This document shows, one piece after another, positions 1 to 6,141 of a stretch of 6,141 nt of DNA (the first letter of the stretch is position 1; each line of letters begins with the position of its first letter). Origin of the DNA: Hydrogenophaga sp. (GTDB lineage: Bacteria > Pseudomonadota > Gammaproteobacteria > Burkholderiales > Burkholderiaceae_C); NCBI GenBank assembly GCA_018335615.1, contig JAGXRS010000128.1, positions 1-6,141 of the forward strand, given 5' to 3'. The position numbers were made by a program, and so were the translations under genes. The notes under the pieces are model-generated. The model made no database searches, had not been told where the DNA came from, and was given only the letters and a program-made list of their open reading frames with translations.

Positions 1-423
1 ACGCGCCCGGCCCCTGCGGTGCTGCCCATCCTGGCGCCGCCACTGGCACCGCCACCGGCACCGCCACCGGCACCGCCCGTATCACGGCCCACCCCCGCCA
101 CAGCCGCCACAGCCGCCAAGGCAACGGGCAGCGTCGCAGCGTCTGCTGAGCTGGCGCCCGCATCCTCGAAGCCCGCGGCCAGTACCGCCACGGCTGCGGT
201 GCGCCGCTTTGCCGATCTGCCGCCCGACACGCGCGCGCAGTTGCCCGCGGTGAATGTCAGTGGCTCCACCTATTCGCAGAATCCCGCGCTGCGCATGCTC
301 ATCGTCAACGGCAAGGTCATGCAGGAAGGCAGCGAGATCACACCCGGGTTCACGGTGGAAACCATTGGTCCACGCAGCGCGGTGCTGAACCACCACGGCG
401 TGCGCTACAGCATTGGTTATTGA
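1..423 (+). CDS. gspB: GspB-like type II secretion accessory protein, C-terminal part (5' end outside window)
   Basis: The frame is open from base 1 to the TGA at 421-423, giving 140 residues; the true start and the expected N-terminal membrane anchor lie upstream. The GTG at 19 is not a credible start because reading continues above it. The visible part has two regions. The first (about residues 1-65) is an Ala/Pro/Thr-rich low-complexity linker containing APPL/APPP repeats, as in periplasm-spanning proteins such as TonB. The second (about residues 67-140) is a compact domain with the pattern DLPPDTRAQLP, NPALRMLIVNGKVMQEG and GVRYSIGY at the extreme C-terminus. This matches my recollection of the GspB/T2SSB domain. 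In that family GspB works with the ATPase GspA in the inner membrane and periplasm to help install the outer-membrane secretin GspD. No gspA is visible, so the partner is inferred to lie upstream if present. The family call rests on motif recognition, not a search. Confidence 0.78.
   Translation, partial: TRPAPAVLPILAPPLAPPPAPPPAPPVSRPTPATAATAAKATGSVAASAELAPASSKPAASTATAAVRRFADLPPDTRAQLPAVNVSGSTYSQNPALRMLIVNGKVMQEGSEITPGFTVETIGPRSAVLNHHGVRYSIGY
33..77 (+). repeat. 12-bp tandem repeat encoding an Ala-Pro linker
   Basis: About 3.7 copies of a 12-base unit (GGCACCGCCACC and near variants) run in frame with gspB. Units start at 33, 45, 57 and 69. The second and third are identical, and the first and last are degenerate. 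They encode APPL-APPP-APPP-APPV. A unit of four codons lets copy number vary without frameshift, so linker length could differ between strains. Confidence 0.85.
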
Positions 424-475
424 CCACGCCCTGTCCGACCCGGCGCTTTCCCCCGCTTTTTTCTCCACCGCTCGC

Positions 476-1120
476 ATGCCCCAAGCTCCCATGCCCATGC
501 CCGACACCCCACCCGTCCTGCGCGTGCGGGACCTGCACTTTGCCTGGCCGCACGGCGTCCTCTTTGAATCGCTCGGTTTTGACGTCGGCCCCGGCGTGAG
601 CCTGGTGCGCGGCGAGGACGGCTGCGGCAAGAGCACCTTGCTGGCGCTGCTGTCGGGCCACCAGCCGCTACAGCGGGGAACGGTGCAGCTGGGCGGCTGC
701 TCGCTGCACACGCAGCCCGAGTCGTACCGCCGCCAGGTGTTCTGGATCGACCCGCAGACCGATGCGCTGGATGCCATCAGCGCCGCCACCTGGCTGGCCA
801 GCGTGGCGCCCCGGTACCCGGACTTCCGGGCCGACGTGCTGGCCGACCTGATCGAGGGCTTCGGGCTGGCGCCTCACCTGGACAAGCCGATGTACATGCT
901 CTCCACCGGCAGCAAGCGCAAGGTGTGGCTGAGCGCCGCCTTCGCCTGCGGGGCGCCGCTCACGCTGATCGACCAGCCCTTCGCCGCGCTCGATGGCCCA
1001 TCGATGCGCTTCCTGCGCGAGTTGCTGCAGGAAGCAGCCGAACACCCCAGCCGCGCGTGGCTCCTGGCCGACCACAGCGCGCCCGACGGCGTGCCGCTGG
1101 CGCAGGTGATCGACCTCTGA
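476..1120 (+). CDS. ABC-type ATP-binding protein with Gln at the catalytic Glu position
   Basis: This is a single nucleotide-binding domain of 214 residues. The motifs are in correct order: Walker A GEDGCGKST (46-54), Q-loop glutamine in DPQTD (Gln94), signature LSTGSKRK (142-149), Walker B LTLIDQ (162-167), D-loop ALD (171-173) and H-loop His200. The length fits a stand-alone ATPase subunit that would pair with a separate permease, but none is adjacent: gspB precedes it and the next gene is convergent. The residue after the Walker B Asp is Gln167 (codon CAG) where nearly all active ABC ATPases have Glu. The same substitution is used experimentally to block hydrolysis while keeping ATP binding. 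The frame is open back to a TTG at 413 overlapping gspB, but those residues do not look like ABC domain. ATG 476 is preferred, and ATGs at 491 and 497 are also possible because no clear Shine-Dalgarno sequence is present. The substrate is unknown. Confidence 0.85.
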   Translation: MPQAPMPMPDTPPVLRVRDLHFAWPHGVLFESLGFDVGPGVSLVRGEDGCGKSTLLALLSGHQPLQRGTVQLGGCSLHTQPESYRRQVFWIDPQTDALDAISAATWLASVAPRYPDFRADVLADLIEGFGLAPHLDKPMYMLSTGSKRKVWLSAAFACGAPLTLIDQPFAALDGPSMRFLRELLQEAAEHPSRAWLLADHSAPDGVPLAQVIDL

Positions 1121-1141
1121 CCGGCGCCGTCGGCCGAGCCC

Positions 1142-2305
1142 TCAGCGCCCGCCCAGTCCCATGCCGCGCGAAATCACCTCTTTCATGATCTCGTTCGTGC
1201 CGCCGTAGATGCGCTGCACGCGTGCATCGGCATAGGCGCGGGTGATCGGGTATTCCCACATGTAGCCGTAGCCGCCGAAGAGCTGCACACACTCGTCCAT
1301 CACCTTGCACTGCAGGTCCGAGCACCAGTACTTGGCCATGCTGGCGGTGGCGGTGTCGAGCTTGCCCACGGCCAACAGTTCGCAGCACTTGTCCACGAAC
1401 ACGCGCGCCACCTGCACCTCGGTCTGCATCTCGGCCAGCTTGTAGCGCGTGTTCTGGAACGCGGCCACGGTCTGGCCGAAGACCTTGCGGTCTTTCACAT
1501 AGGTCACCGTCCAGTCGATGGCCGCCTGAGCGGCCGCCACCGCGCTGATGGCGATCTGCAGGCGCTCCCAGGGCAGCTGCTCCATGAGGCAGATGAAACC
1601 CTTGCCCTCCATGGCCGGGCCGCCCAGCAGGTTGTCGGCTGGCACGCGCACGTTGTCGAAGAACAGCTCGGACGTGTCCTGCGCCTTCATGCCCAGCTTC
1701 TTCAGGCGCTTGCCCTTCTCGAAACCCGGCATGCCGCGCTCGACCAGCAGCAGGCTGGTGCCCTTGGCGCCGGCGGCCGGGTCGGTCTTGGCGACCACGA
1801 TCACCAGATCGGCGTGCCAGCCGTTGGTGATGAAAGTCTTGCTGCCATTGAGCAGGTAGCTGCCGTCGGCCTGCCGGATGGCGGTGGACTTCACGCCCTG
1901 CAGGTCGGAACCGGCAGCCGGCTCGCTCATGGCGATGGCGCCCACCATCTCGCCCGTGGCCAGCAGCGGCAGGTACTTCTGCTTCTGCGCCTCGGTGCCG
2001 TAATGCAGGATGTAGGGCGCCACGATCTCGCTGTGCAGCCCGTAGCCGATGCCGCTGAAGCCGCCGCGCGCCAGCTCCTCCATCTGCACCACCGAGTACA
2101 GCTTGTCGGCGTCCGAGCCGCCGTAGGCCTCGGGCATGGTCATGCACAAGAAGCCGTTCTCGCCCGCCTTGCGCCACACGTCGCGGTCCACGTAGCCCTG
2201 CTCCTCCCAGGCCTCGTGAAAGGGCGCGATTTCCTTGTCCATGAAGCGGCGGAAGCTGTCCCGAAAAGCTTCGTGGTCGGCGTTGAAAAGGGTGCGGTCG
2301 ATCAT
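1142..2305 (-). CDS. Acyl-CoA dehydrogenase, long-chain/isovaleryl-type active site
   Basis: This FAD enzyme catalyses the first beta-oxidation step, acyl-CoA to trans-2-enoyl-CoA, passing electrons to electron-transfer flavoprotein in the cytoplasm. Residue numbers below count from the upstream GTG at 2314 (390 residues); from the preferred ATG at 2305 the protein is 387 residues, normal for the family. The N-terminal helical domain leads to the flavin/substrate signature AMSEPAAGSDL (128-138). The C-terminal helical domain holds FGQT (279-282) and FGGYGYMWEYP (346-356). At IYGGTNEI (369-376) Gly371 replaces the catalytic Glu of medium-chain enzymes. The base is probably Glu250 in LPWERL, as in long-chain and isovaleryl enzymes. 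The C-terminal half strongly resembles mammalian LCAD (KYW, CVQL, GGTNEIMKE blocks). An AGGTGA ribosome-binding site decides the ATG start. It is divergent from the thiolase operon and convergent with the ABC gene 21 bases away. Substrate chain length cannot be read from sequence alone. Confidence 0.93.
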   Translation of the reverse strand: MIDRTLFNADHEAFRDSFRRFMDKEIAPFHEAWEEQGYVDRDVWRKAGENGFLCMTMPEAYGGSDADKLYSVVQMEELARGGFSGIGYGLHSEIVAPYILHYGTEAQKQKYLPLLATGEMVGAIAMSEPAAGSDLQGVKSTAIRQADGSYLLNGSKTFITNGWHADLVIVVAKTDPAAGAKGTSLLLVERGMPGFEKGKRLKKLGMKAQDTSELFFDNVRVPADNLLGGPAMEGKGFICLMEQLPWERLQIAISAVAAAQAAIDWTVTYVKDRKVFGQTVAAFQNTRYKLAEMQTEVQVARVFVDKCCELLAVGKLDTATASMAKYWCSDLQCKVMDECVQLFGGYGYMWEYPITRAYADARVQRIYGGTNEIMKEVISRGMGLGGR

Positions 2306-2310
2306 GCGTG

Positions 2311-2317
2311 TCACCTA
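2311..2317 (-). promoter_or_regulatory. Ribosome-binding site deciding the acyl-CoA dehydrogenase start
   Basis: Read on the minus strand the bases are TAGGTGA, ending five bases before the ATG at 2305-2303. The alternative GTG start at 2314-2312 lies inside this element, so it is unlikely to be the real initiation codon. Confidence 0.7.
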
Positions 2318-2391
2318 CCAGACGGTTGAACAGATTTATACAAAGCGATTGCTTGGCAAAAGTCTATACTGATTCGGTTTTTCAGCAAGCC

Positions 2392-2403
2392 GGGCGAACG
2401 CCC
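2392..2403 (+). other. Small GC-rich dyad in the thiolase leader
   Basis: GGGCGAACGCCC is an inverted repeat with a four-base stem GGGC/GCCC and a GAAC loop; a fifth G-C pair would leave only AA in the loop. It ends 22 bases before the thiolase ATG and upstream of the AGGAG ribosome-binding site (2416-2420). It could be an mRNA hairpin or a protein-binding dyad, or chance in GC-rich DNA. Confidence 0.3.
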
Positions 2404-2425
2404 ACCCAGTTCCCCAGGAGACAGC

Positions 2426-3631
2426 ATGAGCGACGCATTCATTTTTGACGCCATCCGCACCCCGCGCGGCAAGGGCAAGAAAGACGGCAGCCTGCACGAG
2501 GTCAAGCCCGTCAACCTGCTCGCCGGCCTGCTGGGCGAGCTGCAGCGCCGCAACGACCTGGACACCGCCGCGGTGGACGACGTGGTGATGGGCATCGTCT
2601 CGCCCATCGGCGAACAGGGCTCGGTGCTGCCCAAGGTGGCCGCCCTGAAGGCCGGCTGGGACTGGCGCTGTGCCGGCGTACAGGTCAACCGCTTCTGCGC
2701 CTCCGGACTGGAAGCCGTGAACATGGCCGCGATGAAGGTGAAGAGCGGCTGGGAAGACCTGGTGGTGGCCGGCGGCGTGGAGAGCATGAGCCGCGTGCCC
2801 ATCGGCTCCGACGGCGGCGCCTGGGCGCAGGACCCCGAGACCAACAGCGCCACGCTGTTCGTGCCGCAAGGCATTGGCGCCGACCTGATCGCCACGCTCA
2901 ACGGCTTCAGCCGCGCCGACGTGGACGCCTTCGCGCTCGAATCGCAGAAACGCGCCAGCGCCGCCCGCGCCGCGGGTCTCTTCGACGCTTCGGTGATCGC
3001 CGTGAAGGACGCGCTGGGCCAGGTGATCCTGGCGCAGGACGAATTCATCAAGCCCAATACCACGCTGGAAGGGCTGGGCGGGCTCAAGCCCGCGTTCGAA
3101 CAGCTGGGCGCGATGGGCTTTGACGCCGTGGCCCTGCAGCGCTACCCGCAGGTGGAGCGCATCCACCACGTGCACCACGCCGGCAACTCGTCCGGCATCG
3201 TGGACGGCGCGGCGGCCGTGCTGATCGGCAGCGAGGCAGCGGGCAAAACCCACAGCTTCACGCCGCGCGCTCGCATCGTGGCGGTGGCGCTCTCGGGCGC
3301 CGACCCGACCATCATGCTCACCGGACCGATGCCCGCCGCGTGCAAGGCGCTGGCGAAGGCGGGCCTCACCATCGACCAGATCGACCTGTTCGAAGTGAAC
3401 GAGGCTTTCGCCGCCGTGCCCATGAAGTTCATGCAGGAGATGGGCGTGCCGCACGAGAAGGTCAACGTGAACGGAGGCGCCATCGCGCTCGGCCATCCGC
3501 TGGGCGCCACCGGCGCCATGATCCTGGGCACGCTGGTGGACGAGCTGCACCGCCGCCAGCTGCGCTACGGCCTCGCCACCCTTTGCGTTGGCGGCGGCAT
3601 GGGGATTGCGACGATTGTTGAACGCGTCTGA
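2426..3631 (+). CDS. Acetyl-CoA C-acyltransferase (3-ketoacyl-CoA thiolase)
   Basis: This 401-residue thiolase performs the last beta-oxidation step, cleaving 3-ketoacyl-CoA with CoA to acetyl-CoA and a shortened acyl-CoA; the reverse condensation is also possible for the family. The full catalytic set is present: nucleophile Cys91 in NRFCASGLEA, VNEAF (324-328), His357 in GGAIALGHPLGATGA, and the second cysteine Cys387 in TLCVGGGMG. Length is typical for degradative and biosynthetic thiolases. The loop before AGNSSG reads HHVHH (247-251), where many thiolases have a TVTAG-type sequence. AGGAG at 2416-2420, five bases from the ATG, supports the start. It is the first gene of a plus-strand operon, 17 bases before the FadB-like gene, which points to a FadA-type role as thiolase partner. 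Chain-length preference, and acetoacetyl-CoA versus long-chain use, cannot be settled from sequence. Confidence 0.94.
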   Translation: MSDAFIFDAIRTPRGKGKKDGSLHEVKPVNLLAGLLGELQRRNDLDTAAVDDVVMGIVSPIGEQGSVLPKVAALKAGWDWRCAGVQVNRFCASGLEAVNMAAMKVKSGWEDLVVAGGVESMSRVPIGSDGGAWAQDPETNSATLFVPQGIGADLIATLNGFSRADVDAFALESQKRASAARAAGLFDASVIAVKDALGQVILAQDEFIKPNTTLEGLGGLKPAFEQLGAMGFDAVALQRYPQVERIHHVHHAGNSSGIVDGAAAVLIGSEAAGKTHSFTPRARIVAVALSGADPTIMLTGPMPAACKALAKAGLTIDQIDLFEVNEAFAAVPMKFMQEMGVPHEKVNVNGGAIALGHPLGATGAMILGTLVDELHRRQLRYGLATLCVGGGMGIATIVERV

Positions 3632-3648
3632 ACCAGCGGAGCAAAAAC

Positions 3649-5808
3649 ATGATCACCAAAACCATCCGCTACGAACTCGCTGACGGCATCGCCACCATCA
3701 CCTTCGACGAGCAGGGCTCTCCCGTCAACACCATGTGCCTGCAGTGGCAGGACGACCTGGACGCCATCGCGGCACAGGTGGCGAAGGACAAGGCCCAGCT
3801 CAAGGGCATCGTGCTGGCCTCGGCCAAGAGCACCTTCTTCGCGGGCGCCGACCTCAAGGGCGTGATGCGCTCCACCGCTGCGGACGGCCCGCGTGTGTTC
3901 CAGGAGATCGAGCGCATCAAGCGCAACTTCCGCACCATCGAAACGCAGGGCGTGCCGGTGGTGAGCTGCCTCAACGGCGCGGCGCTGGGTGGCGGCTGGG
4001 AGGTGGCGCTGGTGGGCCACCACCGCATCGCCGTGAACAACCCCAAGATCCAGTTCGGCCTGCCCGAGATCACGCTGGGCCTGATTCCCGGCGGTGGCGG
4101 CATCACCAAGATGACCCGCGTGCTGGGCCTCACGGCGGCCCAGCCCTACGTGCTGGAGAGCAAGCTCTTCGGCCCCGAGGAGGCCCTGAAGATCGGCGTC
4201 GTGCACGAGCTGGTGGCCACGCCGAACGAGCTGATGCCGCGGGCACTGGCCTTCATCGAAGGCGCGCAAGGCAAGCCCGAAGCCGCCCAGCATGTGTGGG
4301 ACCGCAAGGACTACAAGATGCCCGGCGGAACACCGAGCAACCCCAAGATCGCCGGCATGCTGAGCGTGGCACCAGCGGTGCTGAAACAGAAAACGCGCGG
4401 CCTCTACCCCGCCCCCGAAGCGGCGCTCGCCGCCATGGTCGAAGGCGCGATGGTCGACTTCGACACCGCCATGCGGGTGGAAAGCCGCTACCTCGCTGGC
4501 CTGATGACCAGCGCCGTGGCGAAGAACATGATCAACACGTTCTTTTTCAACCTGAACGCCATCAAGGGCGGTCAGTCGCGGCCGAAAGATGTGCCGAAGT
4601 ACCAGCCGAAGAAGGTCGGCATCCTGGGCGCCGGCATGATGGGTTCGGGCATCGCTTACGCGCAGGCCACCAGGGGCATCGCCACCGTGCTCAAGGACGT
4701 GAGTGCCGAGGCCGCTGAGAAAGGCAAGTCGTACACCGCCAAGCTCACGCAGAAGCGGGTCGACAAGGGCCAGATGGCGCCTGAGAAACAGCAGGGCATC
4801 CTGAACCTCATCACGCCCACTGCGAGCGCGCAAGATTTGCAGGGCTGCGACCTGATCATCGAGGCGGTGTTCGAGAACCGCGAACTCAAGGCACGCGTGA
4901 CGCAGGAGGCCGAGCCCCTGCTCGGCGAGGGCGGTTTCTTCGCCAGCAACACCTCCACCCTGCCCATCTCGGGCCTGGCCCAGGCCAGTGCCAAGCCGCA
5001 GACATTCGTCGGCATCCACTTCTTCAGCCCGGTGGACAAGATGAAGCTGGTGGAAATCATCCGCGGCAAGGCAACGGACGACGAGACCATTGCCCGCGCT
5101 TACGATTACGTGCAGGCGCTGGGCAAGCTGCCCATCGTGGTGAACGACTCGCGCGGTTTCTACACCAGCCGCACCTTTGGCACCTTCGTCATGGAAGGCG
5201 CGGCCATGCTCGGTGAGGGCATTCCGGCGCCCGTGATCGAAAACGCCGCCATGCAGGCCGGCATGCCCGTCGGGCCGCTGGCGGTGCTGGACGAAACCGC
5301 CCTGTCCCTCTCGGTGCATGTGTTGGACCAGACCCGCGCCGACCTCGCCGCTGAAGGCAAGACTCACACCGCCACGCCCGGCGAACTGCTGGTGGAGTTC
5401 ATGGTGAAAGAACTCAAACGCCCCGGCCGGGCCGCCGGCGGTGGTTTCTACGACTACCCGGCGGGCCAGAAAAAACAGCTCTGGCCGGAACTGAAGACCC
5501 GCTTCGAGAAATCGGACGCGGCCTGGGATCTGCAGGCCGTGAAAGACCGCCTGCTTTACCGCCAGGCGGTCGAGACGGCCCGCTGCCTGGCCGAAGGCGT
5601 GCTCACCAGCGTGCACGACGGGAACATCGGCTCCATCTTCGGCATCGGCTTCCCCGGCTGGACCGGCGGCGCGCTGCAGTTCATCTACGGCCAAGGTATC
5701 AACGCGTTCGAGCGGCGCTGCGGCGAACTGGCTGCGCGGTTCGGCGAAGGCTTCGCGCTCAGCGAGGCCGTGAAGTCAGCCATCCGCCAGCATCAACCCA
5801 CATACTGA
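3649..5808 (+). CDS. fadB: FadB-like fused enoyl-CoA hydratase / 3-hydroxyacyl-CoA dehydrogenase
   Basis: This 719-residue protein covers the two middle beta-oxidation steps: hydration of 2-enoyl-CoA and NAD-dependent oxidation of (S)-3-hydroxyacyl-CoA. The N-terminal crotonase domain (about 1-190) has the oxyanion segment FFAGADLKG and GAALGGGWEVAL. Its two catalytic glutamates are Glu118 and Glu140 (in GLPEI), followed by LIPGGGG. A linker leads to the Rossmann domain with GAGMMG (327-332). Next come SNTS (433-436), the catalytic His457 in HFFSP, Glu469 in VEII and Asn499 in VNDSRGF. Two C-terminal helical HCDH domains follow, the second containing GFPGWTGGAL (668-675 region). Length is close to E. 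coli FadB (729) and all active-site residues are kept, so both activities should work. Isomerase activity is possible but unproven. GGAG at 3638-3641 lies seven bases before the ATG. It sits between the thiolase and the SDR and is probably co-transcribed with both. Gene order is thiolase first, the reverse of enterobacterial fadBA. Confidence 0.94.
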   Translation: MITKTIRYELADGIATITFDEQGSPVNTMCLQWQDDLDAIAAQVAKDKAQLKGIVLASAKSTFFAGADLKGVMRSTAADGPRVFQEIERIKRNFRTIETQGVPVVSCLNGAALGGGWEVALVGHHRIAVNNPKIQFGLPEITLGLIPGGGGITKMTRVLGLTAAQPYVLESKLFGPEEALKIGVVHELVATPNELMPRALAFIEGAQGKPEAAQHVWDRKDYKMPGGTPSNPKIAGMLSVAPAVLKQKTRGLYPAPEAALAAMVEGAMVDFDTAMRVESRYLAGLMTSAVAKNMINTFFFNLNAIKGGQSRPKDVPKYQPKKVGILGAGMMGSGIAYAQATRGIATVLKDVSAEAAEKGKSYTAKLTQKRVDKGQMAPEKQQGILNLITPTASAQDLQGCDLIIEAVFENRELKARVTQEAEPLLGEGGFFASNTSTLPISGLAQASAKPQTFVGIHFFSPVDKMKLVEIIRGKATDDETIARAYDYVQALGKLPIVVNDSRGFYTSRTFGTFVMEGAAMLGEGIPAPVIENAAMQAGMPVGPLAVLDETALSLSVHVLDQTRADLAAEGKTHTATPGELLVEFMVKELKRPGRAAGGGFYDYPAGQKKQLWPELKTRFEKSDAAWDLQAVKDRLLYRQAVETARCLAEGVLTSVHDGNIGSIFGIGFPGWTGGALQFIYGQGINAFERRCGELAARFGEGFALSEAVKSAIRQHQPTY

Positions 5809-5812
5809 ACCC

Positions 5813-6141
5813 ATGAAACGACTCGACGGAAAAATCTCCCTCATCACCGGCGCCGCCCAGGGCATTGGCCTGGCCACCGCGCTCAAATTCGCCCGCGAAG
5901 GCGCCACCGTGGTCGTCTGCGACGTGAAGCAGGCGGCGGTGGACGAGGCGGTGAAGCTCTGCGAGGCCGAAGGCGCCACGGCGGTGGGCTTCGTGATGGA
6001 CGTGACCCAGCGCGAGATGGTCGACGCCGTGGTGACCCAGGTACGCGAGCGCTTCGGCCGCATCGACGTGCTGGTGAACAACGCCGGCATCACGCAGGAC
6101 GCGCGCCTGCAGAAGATGACGCTGGAGCAGTTCGACCGCGT
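5813..6141 (+). CDS. Short-chain dehydrogenase/reductase, FabG-like, 3' end outside window
   Basis: The ATG at 5813 opens 109 visible codons that run off the window end, roughly the first 45% of a typical 245-residue SDR. The Rossmann signature TGAAQGIG (12-19), the acidic Asp63-Val64 that contacts adenine, and NNAG (89-92) are all present; the catalytic Ser-Tyr-Lys lies beyond the window. Asp37 at the end of the second beta strand (VVVCD) generally favours NAD(H) over NADP(H), suggesting a catabolic dehydrogenase rather than a biosynthetic FabG; this is inference. The start is four bases after the FadB-like stop with no evident Shine-Dalgarno sequence, so translation is probably coupled to the upstream gene. 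In context it may oxidise or reduce a 3-hydroxyacyl/3-ketoacyl thioester, but many SDRs of this type act on unrelated alcohols, so the substrate is open. Confidence 0.88.
   Translation, partial: MKRLDGKISLITGAAQGIGLATALKFAREGATVVVCDVKQAAVDEAVKLCEAEGATAVGFVMDVTQREMVDAVVTQVRERFGRIDVLVNNAGITQDARLQKMTLEQFDR

Larger units (their letters stand above)
2306..2425. promoter_or_regulatory. Divergent promoter region between acyl-CoA dehydrogenase and thiolase operon
   Basis: This 120-base gap separates two divergent beta-oxidation units, and its centre (about 2326-2385) is clearly AT-richer than the flanks. Plus strand: TATACT at 2365-2370 is a good -10 match, giving a leader of roughly 50 bases to the thiolase ATG. 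Minus strand: TATAAA (complement of 2335-2340) would give a leader of about 23 bases to the dehydrogenase ATG. Neither has a convincing -35 at standard spacing, so an activator or a weak promoter is possible. Between them lie small inverted repeats, AAGC-GATT-GCTT (2343-2354) and TTGC-TTG-GCAA (2349-2359), which are possible operator half-sites. Assignment of a regulator is not supported. Confidence 0.55.

Noticed and set aside
440..463. Run of six T after gspB as an intrinsic terminator
   Set aside because: No stable stem precedes the T-run; only about three pairs could form.
413..475. TTG start for the ABC ATPase overlapping the gspB stop
   Set aside because: There is no Shine-Dalgarno sequence, and the extra 21 residues do not resemble an ABC N-terminus; ATG 476 is preferred, although coupling cannot be excluded.
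1121..1141. Possible terminator between the convergent genes (CGGC/GCCG pairs)
   Set aside because: Short GC pairs occur, but there is no T-tract on either strand, and the gap is only 21 bases.
960..2177. A second long minus-strand frame overlapping the acyl-CoA dehydrogenase
   Set aside because: It is a shifted reading of the dehydrogenase, Arg/Gly-rich and without domain features.
2353..2370. Possible sigma-54 promoter beginning TTGGCA
   Set aside because: The -24-like TTGGCA is present, but there is no TTGC-type -12 element at the required spacing; the bases there read as a -10-like TATACT.
2336..3550. A 404-codon open frame antisense to the thiolase
   Set aside because: Same cause: low-complexity His/Gly/Ala composition, no motifs, and complete overlap with a convincing gene.
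3565..5694. A 709-codon open frame antisense to the FadB-like gene
   Set aside because: Its translation is Gly/His/Arg/Ala-rich with no family motifs. It is the expected mirror of a GC-rich gene with strong third-position bias, and the sense gene has full catalytic motifs.

Overview
This window is GC-rich and densely coding. It looks like chromosomal DNA of a betaproteobacterium, most likely Burkholderiales and perhaps a Comamonadaceae-type genome. That placement is an inference from base composition, gene families and codon bias; nothing here is diagnostic of a genus. No RNA genes, mobile elements, CRISPR arrays or integration sites are visible, and no gene-free stretch exceeds about 120 bases.

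Left part (1-1120, plus strand): the window opens inside a gene whose C-terminus resembles GspB, the periplasmic type II secretion accessory protein, with an Ala/Pro-repeat linker. A short ABC-type ATPase follows with no visible permease partner. Its Walker B catalytic glutamate position is glutamine, which is the oddest single residue in the window.

Right part (1142-6141): a fatty-acid beta-oxidation locus. An acyl-CoA dehydrogenase on the minus strand converges on the ABC gene. It is divergent from a plus-strand operon of a thiolase, a FadB-like enoyl-CoA hydratase/3-hydroxyacyl-CoA dehydrogenase, and a short-chain dehydrogenase cut by the window end. The 120-base gap between the divergent genes is AT-rich against its surroundings. 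It carries back-to-back -10-like elements and small inverted repeats, and probably controls both transcription units.

Together the acyl-CoA dehydrogenase (first oxidation), the FadB-like protein (hydration and second oxidation) and the thiolase (cleavage) supply all four chemical steps of one beta-oxidation turn. The SDR may add a further hydroxyacyl/ketoacyl redox step. The dehydrogenase has the long-chain/isovaleryl arrangement of catalytic residues rather than the medium-chain one. I see well-formed, conventional metabolism here and no convincing sign of an undescribed system.
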